DNA of 64,000 nt from Rhodobacteraceae bacterium 63075 (GCA_003417655.1 QVMW01000001.1:434001-498000); one strand, 5' to 3'. Positions 8,494-17,982 are shown, numbered from the stretch's first letter. A program made the numbers and translations. Notes: a model not told the origin generated them from the sequence alone.

Positions 8494-9531
8494 TCAGACC
8501 AGCTTGACGATCTGCTTGCCGGTATTGCCGCCCTTCAGCATCGAAACGAAGGCGTCCGGCGCATTTTCGAGACCCTCGCCGATGTCCTCGAGATAGGCCA
8601 GTTCGCCGCTGGCGACCATCGGGCCAACCTCCTTGAGGAAAGCGGGGTAGTGGTCGAAATGGTTCGAGATGATGAAGCCGTTGATCGACATCTGCTTGAC
8701 GAGGATCGAGCGCCAGAGCATCGGCAGCCGGTCCGGCCCCTGGCCTTCAACGCCGCCGAGCGCGCCTGCATTGTAGCCCGAGATCATGCCGCAGACGGGG
8801 ATGCGCCCGAAGGTGTTCATCAGCGGCAGCACCGCCTCGAAGACCTTCCCGCCGACGTTCTCGAAATAGATGTCGATCCCGTCCGGTGCGGCCTCGGCGA
8901 GCGCCTTGCGCAGGCTGCGCGCGTCCTCGAAGGCGCGGTGGTCGATGGCCGCATCGAAGCCGAACTTGTCTTGCGCCAGCGCGCATTTCTCCGCGCCGCC
9001 GGCGATGGCCACGGTGCGCAACCCGCGCGCCTTGGCGATCTGGCCGACCATGGAGCCGACCGGCCCCGTGGCCGCGGCGACGACGAGCGTCTCGCCCGCC
9101 TTGGGGCGGCCCAGCTCCGTCAGGCCGTACCAGCCCGTGAACCCGGGCATGCCGAGCACGCCGAGCGCCGTGGTGGCCGGCAGGCGCGGGTCGAGCTTGC
9201 GGATGTCCTTGGCCCGGGCAACGCCATGGGTGGCCCAGCCGAACATGCCGAAGACCATGTCTCCCGGTTCGAAGCCCTCGGCTTCGGAGGCCAGCACCTC
9301 GCCAACGCCGCCGCCTTCCATCACGCCGCCGATGGGGACAGGCGCGGCGTAGGATTTCGCATCGTCCATGCGCCCGCGCATGTAGGGATCGAGCGACATG
9401 TAATGCACGCGCACGAGCACTTCGCCCTCTGATGGCTTGGGCACGTCGCGTGTCTCGAGCTTGAAGTTCTCGTCCTTCGGCTCGCCCTCGGGGCGCGAGG
9501 CGAGGGTGATGGCTTTCATCTGGTCTGTCAT
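8494..9531 (-). CDS. NADP-dependent oxidoreductase, zinc-free MDR family (CurA/leukotriene B4 dehydrogenase-like)
   Basis: A 345-residue medium-chain reductase. Members use NADPH to reduce alpha,beta-unsaturated ketones or aldehydes. The sequence carries VHYMSLDPYMRGRM near the N-terminus, the glycine-rich nucleotide loop AATGPVGSMVGQIAK, and FENVGGKVFEAVLPLM, all characteristic of this zinc-independent subgroup. It overlaps the upstream thioesterase by 4 bases and is the last gene of the seven-gene minus-strand operon. The natural substrate is unknown; the context suggests an enoyl or unsaturated intermediate. Confidence 0.88.
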   Translation of the reverse strand: MTDQMKAITLASRPEGEPKDENFKLETRDVPKPSEGEVLVRVHYMSLDPYMRGRMDDAKSYAAPVPIGGVMEGGGVGEVLASEAEGFEPGDMVFGMFGWATHGVARAKDIRKLDPRLPATTALGVLGMPGFTGWYGLTELGRPKAGETLVVAAATGPVGSMVGQIAKARGLRTVAIAGGAEKCALAQDKFGFDAAIDHRAFEDARSLRKALAEAAPDGIDIYFENVGGKVFEAVLPLMNTFGRIPVCGMISGYNAGALGGVEGQGPDRLPMLWRSILVKQMSINGFIISNHFDHYPAFLKEVGPMVASGELAYLEDIGEGLENAPDAFVSMLKGGNTGKQIVKLV

Positions 9532-9947
9532 GTGTCGTTTCCTTTCCTGTCCTGTCCGCGATAGCGGAAGACACCGGTTGCTGTTGCGAGTGTTTGTCCG
9601 GTCTCGTCGGTGATCTCGCCCGAGGCGAAGGCGGTCGAGCGGCCCCCGCCCGTCATGCGGCCCGTGGTGAAGACTTTTTCGCCGGAGGCGACTCCGAGAT
9701 AGTTGACGTTGAGCGAAAGGGTCATGACGAGCTGGCAGATATCAGGATCGCCCGTGTAGCTGACGGCGAAGCCCATGGCCGTGTCCAGCAGCGTGGCGTG
9801 CACCCCGCCATGCAGGATACCGTAGCGATTGCCGAGATGCTCGGAAAGCGGCAGCTCGAGGCGGCACAGCCCGTCGCGCCATTCGGTCACGTCGAAGCCC
9901 ACGGTGGACTGGAACGGGTAGGGTTCCTCGATGATCTCCCCGGCCAT
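9528..9947 (-). CDS. PaaI-family hotdog thioesterase
   Basis: A 139-residue hotdog-fold protein with the family signature GNRYGILHGGVHATLLDTAMGF (positions split here only for reference: HGG plus a conserved Asp) and a C-terminal GRMTGGGRSTAFASGEI strand. Members hydrolyse acyl- or aryl-CoA thioesters. The open frame extends to 10046, but that part overlaps the upstream phosphotransferase out of frame, so I take the ATG at 9947, one base after that gene's stop. It overlaps the downstream oxidoreductase by 4 bases. It probably recycles CoA from dead-end thioesters in this operon. Confidence 0.85.
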   Translation of the reverse strand: MAGEIIEEPYPFQSTVGFDVTEWRDGLCRLELPLSEHLGNRYGILHGGVHATLLDTAMGFAVSYTGDPDICQLVMTLSLNVNYLGVASGEKVFTTGRMTGGGRSTAFASGEITDETGQTLATATGVFRYRGQDRKGNDT

Positions 9948-9948
9948 G

Positions 9949-10983
9949 TCAGACGCTCCGCGCTGCTTGCAGGCCGGCTTCGGCGAACTGCGGCACGAAG
10001 GCACCAAGTTTCCTGCCGCGCTCGGGGTCGGAGGCGTTGCCATCAAGCGCGCGCTTGAGCACGCCTTGCAGGATCGCCGCCATGCGGAAGAAGCAGAAGG
10101 CGAGGTAGAAGCCGAACCGGTCGATCCCCGGCAGGCCGCGGCGCTTGCAATAGGCGGCGATGAACGCCTCGTCGCTCATCAGCCCTTCGGCCTCGCGGTC
10201 GATCCCCGCGAGGCCGCGCCCTTCCTTCCCGGGCGGCATGGCCCATTGCATGATGACGCCCGCGAGGTCGGCATAGGGGTGGCCGATGGTGCTCAGCTCC
10301 CAGTCGAGCACGGCGGCGATGCGCGGCCCCTCGGGGGCGAAGAGCATGTTGTCGATCCGGTAGTCGCCATGCACCAGCGTGCGCTGGCCGTCGTCTTCGG
10401 GAATGTTGTCCTTGAGCCATGCCATGAGCTCGTCCATCTGTGGTATGTCCGCCGTCTTGCTGGCCTCGTATTGCTTGCTCCACCGGGCCACCTGCCGCGC
10501 GTAATAGTTGCCCTCGGGGCCGTAATCCGACAGGCCGACAGCGTCGATATCGACCTCGTGGATCGCGGCGAGCACGCGGTTCATCTCGTCCAGCACGGGG
10601 CGGCGCTGATCGACGGGAAGCTCCGGCAGCGCAGGGTTGTCAAAGCCGCGCCCCGCGACGGCCTCCATGATGTAGAAGGCCGAGCCGATCACGTCATCGT
10701 CCTCGCAGAGCGCATACATCCTGGCGACGGGTACGTCCGTCCCGGCCAGAGCCCGTTGCACGCGGAACTCCCTGTCGACCGCATGGGCCGACTTGAGCAG
10801 CGTGCCCGGAGGTTTGCGGCGCAGGACATAATTCTGCGCGGGCGTTTTCAGAAGGAAGGTCGGGTTCGATTGGCCCCCGGCGAATTTCTCGGCCTCCACG
10901 GGGCCGCTGAACCCCTCCACGTGCTCTGCCGCCCAGGCTTCGACGGCAGCAAGGTCAAGCTCATGTGCGCTTGTGTCGGTCAT
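9949..10983 (-). CDS. phosphotransferase family protein (APH/ACAD10-type kinase fold)
   Basis: A 344-residue aminoglycoside-phosphotransferase-fold protein. It has the substrate-loop region GGQSNPTFLL, the catalytic HGDYRIDNMLF loop and the metal-binding VLDWELSTIGHPYADL motif. In bacteria this subgroup is regularly found beside acyl-CoA dehydrogenases and ligases and is related to the kinase domain of ACAD10/11, which phosphorylates hydroxyacyl-CoA to prepare dehydration. Its place here between a histidine phosphatase and a thioesterase, with a MaoC dehydratase nearby, fits a similar role on hydroxyacyl-CoA. The substrate is inferred, not shown. Confidence 0.85.
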   Translation of the reverse strand: MTDTSAHELDLAAVEAWAAEHVEGFSGPVEAEKFAGGQSNPTFLLKTPAQNYVLRRKPPGTLLKSAHAVDREFRVQRALAGTDVPVARMYALCEDDDVIGSAFYIMEAVAGRGFDNPALPELPVDQRRPVLDEMNRVLAAIHEVDIDAVGLSDYGPEGNYYARQVARWSKQYEASKTADIPQMDELMAWLKDNIPEDDGQRTLVHGDYRIDNMLFAPEGPRIAAVLDWELSTIGHPYADLAGVIMQWAMPPGKEGRGLAGIDREAEGLMSDEAFIAAYCKRRGLPGIDRFGFYLAFCFFRMAAILQGVLKRALDGNASDPERGRKLGAFVPQFAEAGLQAARSV

Positions 10984-10990
10984 GGTGTCC

Positions 10991-11656
10991 TCAACTATAG
11001 GTCAGAAGCTGCGCTTCGTTCGCAGCGGTGATGTGGGGCGTTTCGTTGAAGGTGCTCAGGTGTTCGCCCTTCGCCGAGGCGACAACGCGGCTCATGGCGC
11101 AATTCTTGATCTGGAGTTGCAGCCGGATCATCGCATCCGGCGGAGCGCCCATGAGCGCGCCGATGCTGTGGCCGATCGCGCCGCCGGAGCTGACGATGAG
11201 CACGCGGCTGCCCAATGCGGCGGCCTCGCGCCGCGCGCCTGCGACGCGGGCGGAGAACGCTTCGAAGGTTTCGGGCGGCGCGTCGATCTCGCCGCGCTGC
11301 CATTCGAGCACCGTGTCGCGCAGGGCGCGGAAATGTGTGCGCCTGTCGGTGTGCAGCCCCTCGGGGCGCGGCCCCTTCGCGTGACGCGCTTCGAGAAGGC
11401 CGGAGAAGTCGAACTCGTTGAAGCCGGGCAGGACCTGGGGCCGCAAGGAGAGGCCCAGCGCGTCGTTCATGCCCTCCCATGTCTCCCGGTGGCGGCGCTG
11501 CGCGCCGATACAGACCGCATCCGGCACAAGCCCGAGCTCTGCGAGCGCCGCGCCGAGCGCGCGCGATTGCGCGTGGCCCAGCTTGGAGAGAACGTCATAA
11601 TCCTCCGCGCCGAAGCTCGCCTGCGCGTGACGGATGAGCCAGAGCTGCCCGGCCAT
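10991..11656 (-). CDS. histidine phosphatase family protein
   Basis: A 221-residue branch-1 histidine phosphatase (phosphoglycerate-mutase-like). The catalytic LIRHAQASFG motif is at the N-terminus and a second conserved region with VLIVSSGGAIGHSIGAL lies towards the C-terminus. In the second motif the usual His after SSGG is replaced by Ala-Ile-Gly-His spacing typical of this divergent subgroup. It lies 7 bp upstream of the kinase-like gene and overlaps the MaoC gene by one base. Pairing of a kinase and a phosphatase inside a CoA operon is suggestive, but the substrate cannot be read from sequence. Confidence 0.82.
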   Translation of the reverse strand: MAGQLWLIRHAQASFGAEDYDVLSKLGHAQSRALGAALAELGLVPDAVCIGAQRRHRETWEGMNDALGLSLRPQVLPGFNEFDFSGLLEARHAKGPRPEGLHTDRRTHFRALRDTVLEWQRGEIDAPPETFEAFSARVAGARREAAALGSRVLIVSSGGAIGHSIGALMGAPPDAMIRLQLQIKNCAMSRVVASAKGEHLSTFNETPHITAANEAQLLTYS

Positions 11657-12123
11657 CAGCGCGGCTCCGCGAGATAGCGCAGCCCGATCCAGCGCGCGGC
11701 GAGCGCGGGGCGCTCTTGGCCCTCGATCTCGACGGTCACGTCGTAGGCGAGCTTGATGGCACCGTCGGGCCGGGTGTCCAGCTCGGCCAGCGTGAAATGT
11801 CCGCGGATGCGCGCGCCCGTGGGCACGGGCGCGACGAAGCGCAACTGGTCGAAGCCGTAATTGACGCCCATCACCGTGCCCTCGACCTCGGGGATATCGT
11901 AGATCATCGCCGAGAGCAGCGACATGGTCAGAAAACCATGCGCCACCGTCGTGCCGAAGGGCGAGGCGCGGCCCACCTCCTCGTCAAGATGAATGGGCTG
12001 CCAGTCCTCGGTGATGTCGGCGAAGGCGCGGATGCGCTCGGCATCCAGCGCATACCAGCGGCTCACGCCGATCACCTCGCCGATGCGGGATTCGAACTCC
12101 GAAAGGGGGCGCGTTTCACCCAT
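11656..12123 (-). CDS. MaoC family (R)-hydratase/dehydratase
   Basis: A 155-residue hotdog protein with the hydratase-2 type motif around DITEDWQPIHLD and FGTTVAHGFLTMSL, where Asp and His form the active site of enoyl-CoA hydratases. The frame is open upstream to 12222, but that stretch overlaps the SDR gene. The ATG at 12123 overlaps the SDR stop in a TGATG arrangement and gives the family length. It probably hydrates or dehydrates an enoyl/hydroxyacyl-CoA in the operon's pathway. Confidence 0.88.
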   Translation of the reverse strand: MGETRPLSEFESRIGEVIGVSRWYALDAERIRAFADITEDWQPIHLDEEVGRASPFGTTVAHGFLTMSLLSAMIYDIPEVEGTVMGVNYGFDQLRFVAPVPTGARIRGHFTLAELDTRPDGAIKLAYDVTVEIEGQERPALAARWIGLRYLAEPR

Positions 12124-12941
12124 CACATGTCTTCGCCGAAAAGATTCGAAGGCGCGGCCGCTTGCATCCCGCCGGAGAGCGGCAGGATCGCGCCCGACAG
12201 GTAGCTGCCCGCCCGCGAGCAAAGGAACTGCAAAGCGCCCGCAATGTCCTCGGGCTCGCCCACGCGGCCCAGCGGCACGCCCTTGGCGGCGCGGTCGCGG
12301 CCTTTGTCATGACCGAGCGCGAACTCCGTCATCTTCGAGGGGAAGGGGCCGGGGGCTATGGCGTTCACCGTGATGTGCTGCGGTGCCAGATCGTTCGACA
12401 GCACGCGTGTCATGTGATGCACCGCGCCCTTGGAGACAGCATAGGAATAGGTCATCGTCCCAAGCGGCACATCGCCCATGACAGAGCCCACGTTGACGAT
12501 TCTGGCCGGGTCTTCCGGCCTCGCCGCCTTGAGCAGGAGTGGCAGAAGCGACTGCGTGAGATGAAACATGCCCTGCACGTTGAGCTTCAAGAGCTTGTCC
12601 CAGGCATCATAGGGGTGCTCGCCCAGGGCTGCGCCCCATGTCCGGCCCGCGTTGTTCATCAGGATGTGCAGCGCCTCGCGGCGCTTTTCGACCTCGCTGA
12701 CAAGCGCGGCGATACCCTCCTCGCTGGCCACGTCGCCGCCGAACCCCTCGGCGCGCCCCGCATAGCCCTTGCCGTTCAGCTCCACAGCCACGGCCTCGCA
12801 GGCCTCGCCCTTTCGCGAGGCGATGAGCACATGCGCTCCGGCGGCGACGAGCCCCTCGGCGGCCATGGCGCCGATACCCGTCGCGCCGCCCGTGACGAGG
12901 GCGGTCTTGCCCGTCAGGTCGAAGAGTGTTTCCGGTGTCAT
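12123..12941 (-). CDS. SDR family oxidoreductase
   Basis: A 272-residue classical short-chain dehydrogenase/reductase. It shows the nucleotide motif TGGATGIG, the NNAG motif (MNNAGRTWG), a catalytic Ser region (VNVGSVMGDV) and YAVSKGAVHHM giving the YxxxK pair. The C-terminal SGAILPLSGGM is also typical. Stop and start codons overlap those of neighbours, so it is translationally coupled between the CoA ligase and MaoC genes. It likely oxidises or reduces a hydroxy/keto-acyl intermediate. Confidence 0.88.
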   Translation of the reverse strand: MTPETLFDLTGKTALVTGGATGIGAMAAEGLVAAGAHVLIASRKGEACEAVAVELNGKGYAGRAEGFGGDVASEEGIAALVSEVEKRREALHILMNNAGRTWGAALGEHPYDAWDKLLKLNVQGMFHLTQSLLPLLLKAARPEDPARIVNVGSVMGDVPLGTMTYSYAVSKGAVHHMTRVLSNDLAPQHITVNAIAPGPFPSKMTEFALGHDKGRDRAAKGVPLGRVGEPEDIAGALQFLCSRAGSYLSGAILPLSGGMQAAAPSNLFGEDM

Positions 12942-14572
12942 CAGCGCAGCTCCGGCAGGACGTAATCTTCGAAGGTCTTGCGCAGGGTCAGCTTCGAGAT
13001 CTTGCCTGTCGCGGTCAGAGGCATTTCCTCCACCCAGATCACATCATCGGGGAGCTGCCACTTGGCGAACTCGCCTTCCATGTGTGCATGCAGCTCTTCG
13101 AGGCTCGGTGTCTCTTCGCCCTCGGCCACGGCGACGAGCACGGGGCGCTCGTCCCACTTGGGATGGGGCATGGCGATGACGGCGGCGGTTGCAATGGCAG
13201 GGTGGGCCATGGCGAGGTTTTCAAGGTCGATCGAGCTGATCCATTCGCCGCCCGATTTCACCAGGTCCTTGGCGCGGTCCTGGATGTTGAGGAAGCCATG
13301 CTCGTCGATCGTGGCGATGTCGCCGGTGCCGAACCAGCCTTCGGCATCCATGGCCGCGCGGCTGGCCTCCTCGTTGTTGAAATAGCCCGAGACGATGGCA
13401 TTGCCGCGCACGAAAAGCTCGCCCGCCGCTTCGCCGTCATGCGGCTGGCGCGTGCCATCCTCGCCGACGATCTTGAGGTCGACCCCGAACATGCGCCGCC
13501 CCTGCTGCGACTTGCGGTCTACCTGTGTCTTGAAGTCCTCGTCCTTGACCCATTGGGGCATCTTGCCATGCGTGCCGATGGGGCTCATCTCCGTCATGCC
13601 CCAGGCGTGCTGCACATCGACGCCCTGTTTCTCGAAGGCCTCGATCATGGCGCGCGGCGCGGCCGAGCCGCCGACGACAAGCTCGGAAAAGCCCTCGGGG
13701 ATGCGGCCCTGCGCCTTGATCTCGGCGGAGAGCCCCTGCCAGACGGTCGGCACGCCCCAGGCGGAAAAGACCTTCTCGCTGTCCATCAGCTTGAACAGGC
13801 TCGGCCCGTCCAGAGCGGGACCGGGCATGACGAGGCTGTGGCCCATGAGCGGCGCGGCATAGGGCAGGCCCCATGCGTTGACGTGAAACTGCGGGACGAC
13901 AGGAAGAATCTTGCTCTCCGGCGGGTAGCCCGCGCCCATGATGAGGCTCACGTAGAGCGCATGAAGCACCGTGGAGCGGTGCGAATAGAGCGCGCCCTTG
14001 GGGTGGCCCGTCGTCCCGGAGGTGTAGCACAGGCCGGCGGCGGTGTTCTCGTCGAACTCGGGCCAGTCGATCTGCTTCGGCTGGGCTTCGAGCATCTCCT
14101 CGTAGCAGAGCACGTCAAGCGACGTGTCGGGCATATGCGCACGGTCGGTCATGATGACAAAGCGCAGGCCCTCGGGCAGATGGTCCTTCACCGCCTCGAT
14201 GAGCGGCACGAAGGTGAGATCGACAAAGAGAAGCTTATCCTCGGCATGGCCGATGATGTAGAGAAGCTGCTCGGGCGACAGGCGCGGGTTGATCGTGTGA
14301 ATGACCGCGCCGATGCCGGAAACGGCATAGTAGAGCTCGACATGGCGATGGCCGTTCCAGGCCAGTGTCGCGATGCGATCACCCATATCCACGCCTTCTG
14401 CCTTGAGCGCATGGGCGAGCTGCGCGGCGCGCGCGGCTGTCTCGCGGTAGCTCTGGCGATGAAGATCGCCTTCGCAGCGCACCGAGATGATCTCGGAGCG
14501 GCCATGGGCCTCGGCGGCATATGTCAGAATATCGCTGATCAGCAGCGGACGCTGCATCATCATACCCAGCAT
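12941..14572 (-). CDS. AMP-dependent acyl-CoA ligase (medium/long-chain or methylmercaptopropionate type)
   Basis: A 543-residue adenylate-forming ligase that activates a carboxylic acid to its CoA thioester. It contains the phosphate-binding loop YTSGTTGHPKG, the adenylation motif GWFGTGDIATID and the C-terminal catalytic lysine segment TATGKISK. The N-terminus (MLGMMMQRPLLISDIL) resembles both medium-chain AlkK-like ligases and the 3-methylmercaptopropionate-CoA ligase (DmdB) group common in roseobacters, so I leave the substrate open. It is the first gene of the seven-gene minus-strand operon, starting 103 bp after the reductive dehalogenase stop. Confidence 0.88.
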   Translation of the reverse strand: MLGMMMQRPLLISDILTYAAEAHGRSEIISVRCEGDLHRQSYRETAARAAQLAHALKAEGVDMGDRIATLAWNGHRHVELYYAVSGIGAVIHTINPRLSPEQLLYIIGHAEDKLLFVDLTFVPLIEAVKDHLPEGLRFVIMTDRAHMPDTSLDVLCYEEMLEAQPKQIDWPEFDENTAAGLCYTSGTTGHPKGALYSHRSTVLHALYVSLIMGAGYPPESKILPVVPQFHVNAWGLPYAAPLMGHSLVMPGPALDGPSLFKLMDSEKVFSAWGVPTVWQGLSAEIKAQGRIPEGFSELVVGGSAAPRAMIEAFEKQGVDVQHAWGMTEMSPIGTHGKMPQWVKDEDFKTQVDRKSQQGRRMFGVDLKIVGEDGTRQPHDGEAAGELFVRGNAIVSGYFNNEEASRAAMDAEGWFGTGDIATIDEHGFLNIQDRAKDLVKSGGEWISSIDLENLAMAHPAIATAAVIAMPHPKWDERPVLVAVAEGEETPSLEELHAHMEGEFAKWQLPDDVIWVEEMPLTATGKISKLTLRKTFEDYVLPELR

Positions 14573-14675
14573 CGGGCGTCCTCCCTTACTTGTTTGTGCA
14601 AAGCCTAATCTGGCAGGGCGGGATTCCCCAAGGCCCTTTCGTGCATGACAGGGCGATGACGTTGCGACCGAAGGC

Positions 14676-17600
14676 TTACAGATCGATCTCCAGGGTACCG
14701 CCGGGCTTTGCCGCGCGGGACTGGCACAGGATGATCTCGCGCTCTCGCTGCTTGGCCGACAGGACGAAATCGCGGTGTTCGGCCTCGCCCGAGACGAGCC
14801 CGCATTTGCAGACGCCGCAGATCCCGTCGGAGCATTTCACATCGATGGCAATGCCGTTCTCGGCGAGCACATCCGTTGCCGCCTTGTCCTCGGGCACATC
14901 GAGCACGCGCCCGTCCCGGAGCTTGAGCTTGAAGGCATGGTTCTCATACTCGGGCTGCTCTGGCACGGAGAAATATTCCAGGTGACGGGACTCTTCGGGG
15001 AAGCCTTGCCGCTCCGCTGCCGCGATGACACCGTCCATGTAGCGGTCGGGGCCGCAGGCGTAGACATGCCAGCCGGGCTGGTAGCCTGACAGGATCCTGT
15101 CGAGATCAGCGCGGGTGCTCTCGTCTGAGAAGTGGTAATGCACGCGATCCGCCCACGGCATGGCGGCGAGATCATCGAGATAGCCCGCCGCGCGGCGCGA
15201 GGAACATGAGTAATGCAACTCGAAATCGCGGCCCAGCGCATGAAGGCGGTGGGCGAAGGCGATCATCGGGGTGATGCCGATGCCGCCGCCCATCAGGAAG
15301 CTCTTGCCCGCGTCCTCGACCAGTTCGAAGTGATTGATCGGGCGCGAGATGAAGACCTGCCGGCCCTCATTGAATATCCGGTGCATGAGCGCGGAGCCGC
15401 CGCGCCCCGCGTCTTCCCGCAGCACGCCGATCTGGTATGTCGACCGGTCCGCCGGGTCCCCGGACATGGAATATTGCCGCAGGTATTCGGGCGAGACGAG
15501 CACGTCGAGATGCGCACCGGCCGTCCACGCAGGCAGTTCCACCCCCTCCGGCGCGGAGAACTCGTATTTCGTCACATCGGGGGTCATCTTCTCGGCCTTG
15601 GTCAGCTTGAGGCGCATGACCGGGGAGTCGGTATCGCTTTTGTATTCATGCACCACCGACATGTCGCCGTCCGCGATGCGCCTGCGGTAGTCCCCTGCCG
15701 TGACAAGAGACTCGTAAGCTTTGATCCCGGCCTCGCGATCCATCGGGAAGGGATAGGCCCATGGGTGCGGCGCGAGAGGGGCGGGATAGACGGCGAGGGT
15801 CTGGTCCTCGTATCTGAGATCGAGGTCCTTTTGCAGATCGCGCCGGTTGAGATCGTGCACGGAGGGGCGGTAGCTGCCATCGTCCTGAAGCTCGATGTCC
15901 CACCACCATTTCTTGACGTCATTGAGACCGCCATTGCCGACCATGTCGTCCAGCTTCGCCAGCGGCTTGGCCAATGCCGGTGCTTTCATCGCGGCCCAGC
16001 GGAAGGGGGCCTCGGCGAAAAGCCCTTCGAGGTTCCACGGGCAGGTCTTCATGCAGCGCCCGCACATCGCGCCGCCCTTCGTGGTGATCCGGTAGGTGGC
16101 GCATTTCTGGCTGTCGCTCTTCCAGATCTCGTAGCCGTTGAACATGAGCTTCGGGCCAGCCGTGATCGCCCCCGAGGGGCATTCGCGCGCGCATTTGTTG
16201 CAGGCCTCGCAGAACCGCTGCAGGCCGAAATCGATCGGCTTGTCGTGGCTGATCGGCATGTCGGTCGTCACCGCGCCCGATTTGAGACGCGGGCCGAGGT
16301 AGGGGTTGAGGATCACCTCGCCGATGCGGCTCACCTCGCCGAGACCGGAGAGCAAGAGGAGCGGCGGCTGGAGCACCTCGCCGTCCATCACCGTATGCGC
16401 CTTGGCCTTGTAGCCGAGGTTGCGAATCTGCTGGGCGATGACGCCGCCGAGCAGCGAGAAACGCAGGTAGGCGCGCATGGACTGGGCCACGGCGATCCAG
16501 TCATCGCCCGATGAACCTTCCATCGTCTCGTAGCCCTGGTCGATGATCATCGAGATCGCCTGGTCATGGGCCGGGTCGATCTCTTCGCCGGCGGCATCGT
16601 GGGAATACCAGGCCCAGTCGGGGCAGCGCGACAGGCCGACCGCGTCGACGCTCAGGAAATAGCTGGCGGCCTTGATATTCGCGGCGTTGCGCGCGGGGTC
16701 CTCGGGCCTGGGCCCTGCCGCGCTCTCGCCGTCCTGCAGGAGCACGAAGGCCCCGAGCGCGCGGCGCTGGGCCGAGCTGGGCGCGGACTTGCGCACGTAG
16801 TGGCCGCCCTTCGCCCCCTCCTGGAGCGCCTTGCCCATGTCGCCGAACTGGGCGCGCGCGAACATGTCGGTGCGCTTGGGCACGCGGGCGACGCGGGCCT
16901 CGTCGATATAGGTTGTCGGATCGTCCACGCGTTTGAGCCGCTCGAACGGGTGCGCGCCCATCGCGTAGTCGCGCCTTGCGTAAGGGTCGCGGGAAAGTGC
17001 GGACTTGGCATGGCCAAGGCCCAGCCACCAGCCGGGCGCGAAGCGCGCCTGCTGATCCCACGGCGCGAGCGGGCCGTCATGGGCCAGCGGCATATCGGTC
17101 GTGATCGCGGCAAGCCCGAAGCGCGGGCCGAGCCAGGGCGCATGGGCCGCGCCGTCCTCGATGCTCGCCACTCCGGCGGCGACGGCGAGCTGGCCGAGGT
17201 CGAAATCCGAGCTGGTCTCGGTATGGGCGCGGGCATCCCATCCCAGAATGCGAATGTAGTTGGCGATCACGGTGGCCGTCTCGGCCCCGAGCAGCGCGGC
17301 GCGATGCGCCTGTGCATCCATTATCCAGTCGGAGCCGGGTTCATCGGCGCGCGGATCGCGACGGTATTCGACGAGGAAAACGAGGCAGTGCGCATGCCCC
17401 GAGATATCGCGCGGCTCGGCCTCCATGCTTTCCTTGAGATCGGCCATGATCATGTCGATGCCGGAGGCGAGCGTCTTTGTCTGGCGCGTGCGCAGCGCCT
17501 CGGAGAGCCGCGCGATGTCGGGGTTGAGGCGCGGCTCGGCCAGCCAGGCCGAGCCCGGGATCGGCCCGCAGCCGACCATGGAGATGTCGTTGAAATAGCC

Positions 17601-17876
17601 GAAGGCCTTGAGATGCTGCGCGCGCTCCACGGGGCTGTCGGGTATGCCCGCGCGGACGGGATTGACGAAGCCGTCGCGGATCGCGTCGAGCATGGCCTGG
17701 AACTCGCCCATGGCGTTGACGATGCTTTCGGGGCGCTCGGGGCGATGAAAGCTCAGCTCCGGGCGCGGAGCGAGCGCGGCGAGATCGGGCAGGGCGCTTG
17801 CGCGCTTCAGTTTCTCCAGCGGGTAGCCGCCGAGGTGAACCGGTCTTTTCCTGTCCGAAAACAGCCGCAGCCCCAT
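14676..17876 (-). CDS. self-sufficient reductive dehalogenase fused to a flavin/2Fe-2S reductase
   Basis: A 1066-residue cytoplasmic protein of the catabolic reductive dehalogenase type (as in BhbA of Comamonas and NpRdhA of Nitratireductor), which remove halogens from aromatic substrates using cobalamin. The N-terminal half is an internal duplication: residues 246-270 and 524-548 share GPR...TDMP..HD. Then come two 4Fe-4S motifs ([12 protein letters not shown] at 556-567 and a Cys at 592 with [10 protein letters not shown] at 604-613). The C-terminal part (about 750-1066) is a phthalate-dioxygenase-reductase-like module: FMN domain with RQYSMSG, NAD domain with GGGIGITPM, and a plant-type ferredoxin [12 protein letters not shown] plus Cys1051. 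No Tat signal is present, unlike respiratory RdhA. The frame opens earlier, but the ATG at 17876 gives a natural N-terminus. No rdhB membrane anchor is seen nearby. Confidence 0.9.
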   Translation of the reverse strand: MGLRLFSDRKRPVHLGGYPLEKLKRASALPDLAALAPRPELSFHRPERPESIVNAMGEFQAMLDAIRDGFVNPVRAGIPDSPVERAQHLKAFGYFNDISMVGCGPIPGSAWLAEPRLNPDIARLSEALRTRQTKTLASGIDMIMADLKESMEAEPRDISGHAHCLVFLVEYRRDPRADEPGSDWIMDAQAHRAALLGAETATVIANYIRILGWDARAHTETSSDFDLGQLAVAAGVASIEDGAAHAPWLGPRFGLAAITTDMPLAHDGPLAPWDQQARFAPGWWLGLGHAKSALSRDPYARRDYAMGAHPFERLKRVDDPTTYIDEARVARVPKRTDMFARAQFGDMGKALQEGAKGGHYVRKSAPSSAQRRALGAFVLLQDGESAAGPRPEDPARNAANIKAASYFLSVDAVGLSRCPDWAWYSHDAAGEEIDPAHDQAISMIIDQGYETMEGSSGDDWIAVAQSMRAYLRFSLLGGVIAQQIRNLGYKAKAHTVMDGEVLQPPLLLLSGLGEVSRIGEVILNPYLGPRLKSGAVTTDMPISHDKPIDFGLQRFCEACNKCARECPSGAITAGPKLMFNGYEIWKSDSQKCATYRITTKGGAMCGRCMKTCPWNLEGLFAEAPFRWAAMKAPALAKPLAKLDDMVGNGGLNDVKKWWWDIELQDDGSYRPSVHDLNRRDLQKDLDLRYEDQTLAVYPAPLAPHPWAYPFPMDREAGIKAYESLVTAGDYRRRIADGDMSVVHEYKSDTDSPVMRLKLTKAEKMTPDVTKYEFSAPEGVELPAWTAGAHLDVLVSPEYLRQYSMSGDPADRSTYQIGVLREDAGRGGSALMHRIFNEGRQVFISRPINHFELVEDAGKSFLMGGGIGITPMIAFAHRLHALGRDFELHYSCSSRRAAGYLDDLAAMPWADRVHYHFSDESTRADLDRILSGYQPGWHVYACGPDRYMDGVIAAAERQGFPEESRHLEYFSVPEQPEYENHAFKLKLRDGRVLDVPEDKAATDVLAENGIAIDVKCSDGICGVCKCGLVSGEAEHRDFVLSAKQREREIILCQSRAAKPGGTLEIDL

Positions 17877-17916
17877 GATCGCATCCTTTCTTGATCTGCG
17901 GAACTTGCACCTTCGC

Positions 17917-17940
17917 CGCAGGGGATTCAATTCCCCTGCG
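17917..17940. promoter_or_regulatory. inverted repeat in the divergent dehalogenase/fbp promoter region
   Basis: A perfect 9-bp inverted repeat, CGCAGGGGA / TCCCCTGCG, with a 6-bp centre sits in the 106-bp gap between the divergently transcribed dehalogenase gene and fbp. It could be an operator for either gene or an RNA hairpin in the leader of one of them. There is no T-run to suggest a terminator. Confidence 0.55.
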
Positions 17941-17982
17941 AATTCTGTGATAAGCCCTGTGCGAGACCAGAGGAATCAGCCC

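Noticed and set aside
6998..8596. A 532-codon plus-strand frame across the carboxypeptidase gene
   Set aside because: Shadow of the S11 carboxypeptidase, whose three active-site motifs are on the minus strand.
12941..14572. Naming the CoA ligase dmdB
   Set aside because: It resembles that group, but no other DMSP genes are nearby and related fatty-acid ligases look the same at this level.
17876..17982. Cobalamin riboswitch for the dehalogenase gene
   Set aside because: The leader is only about 100 bp and shows no B12-box-like sequence; only the short palindrome is visible.
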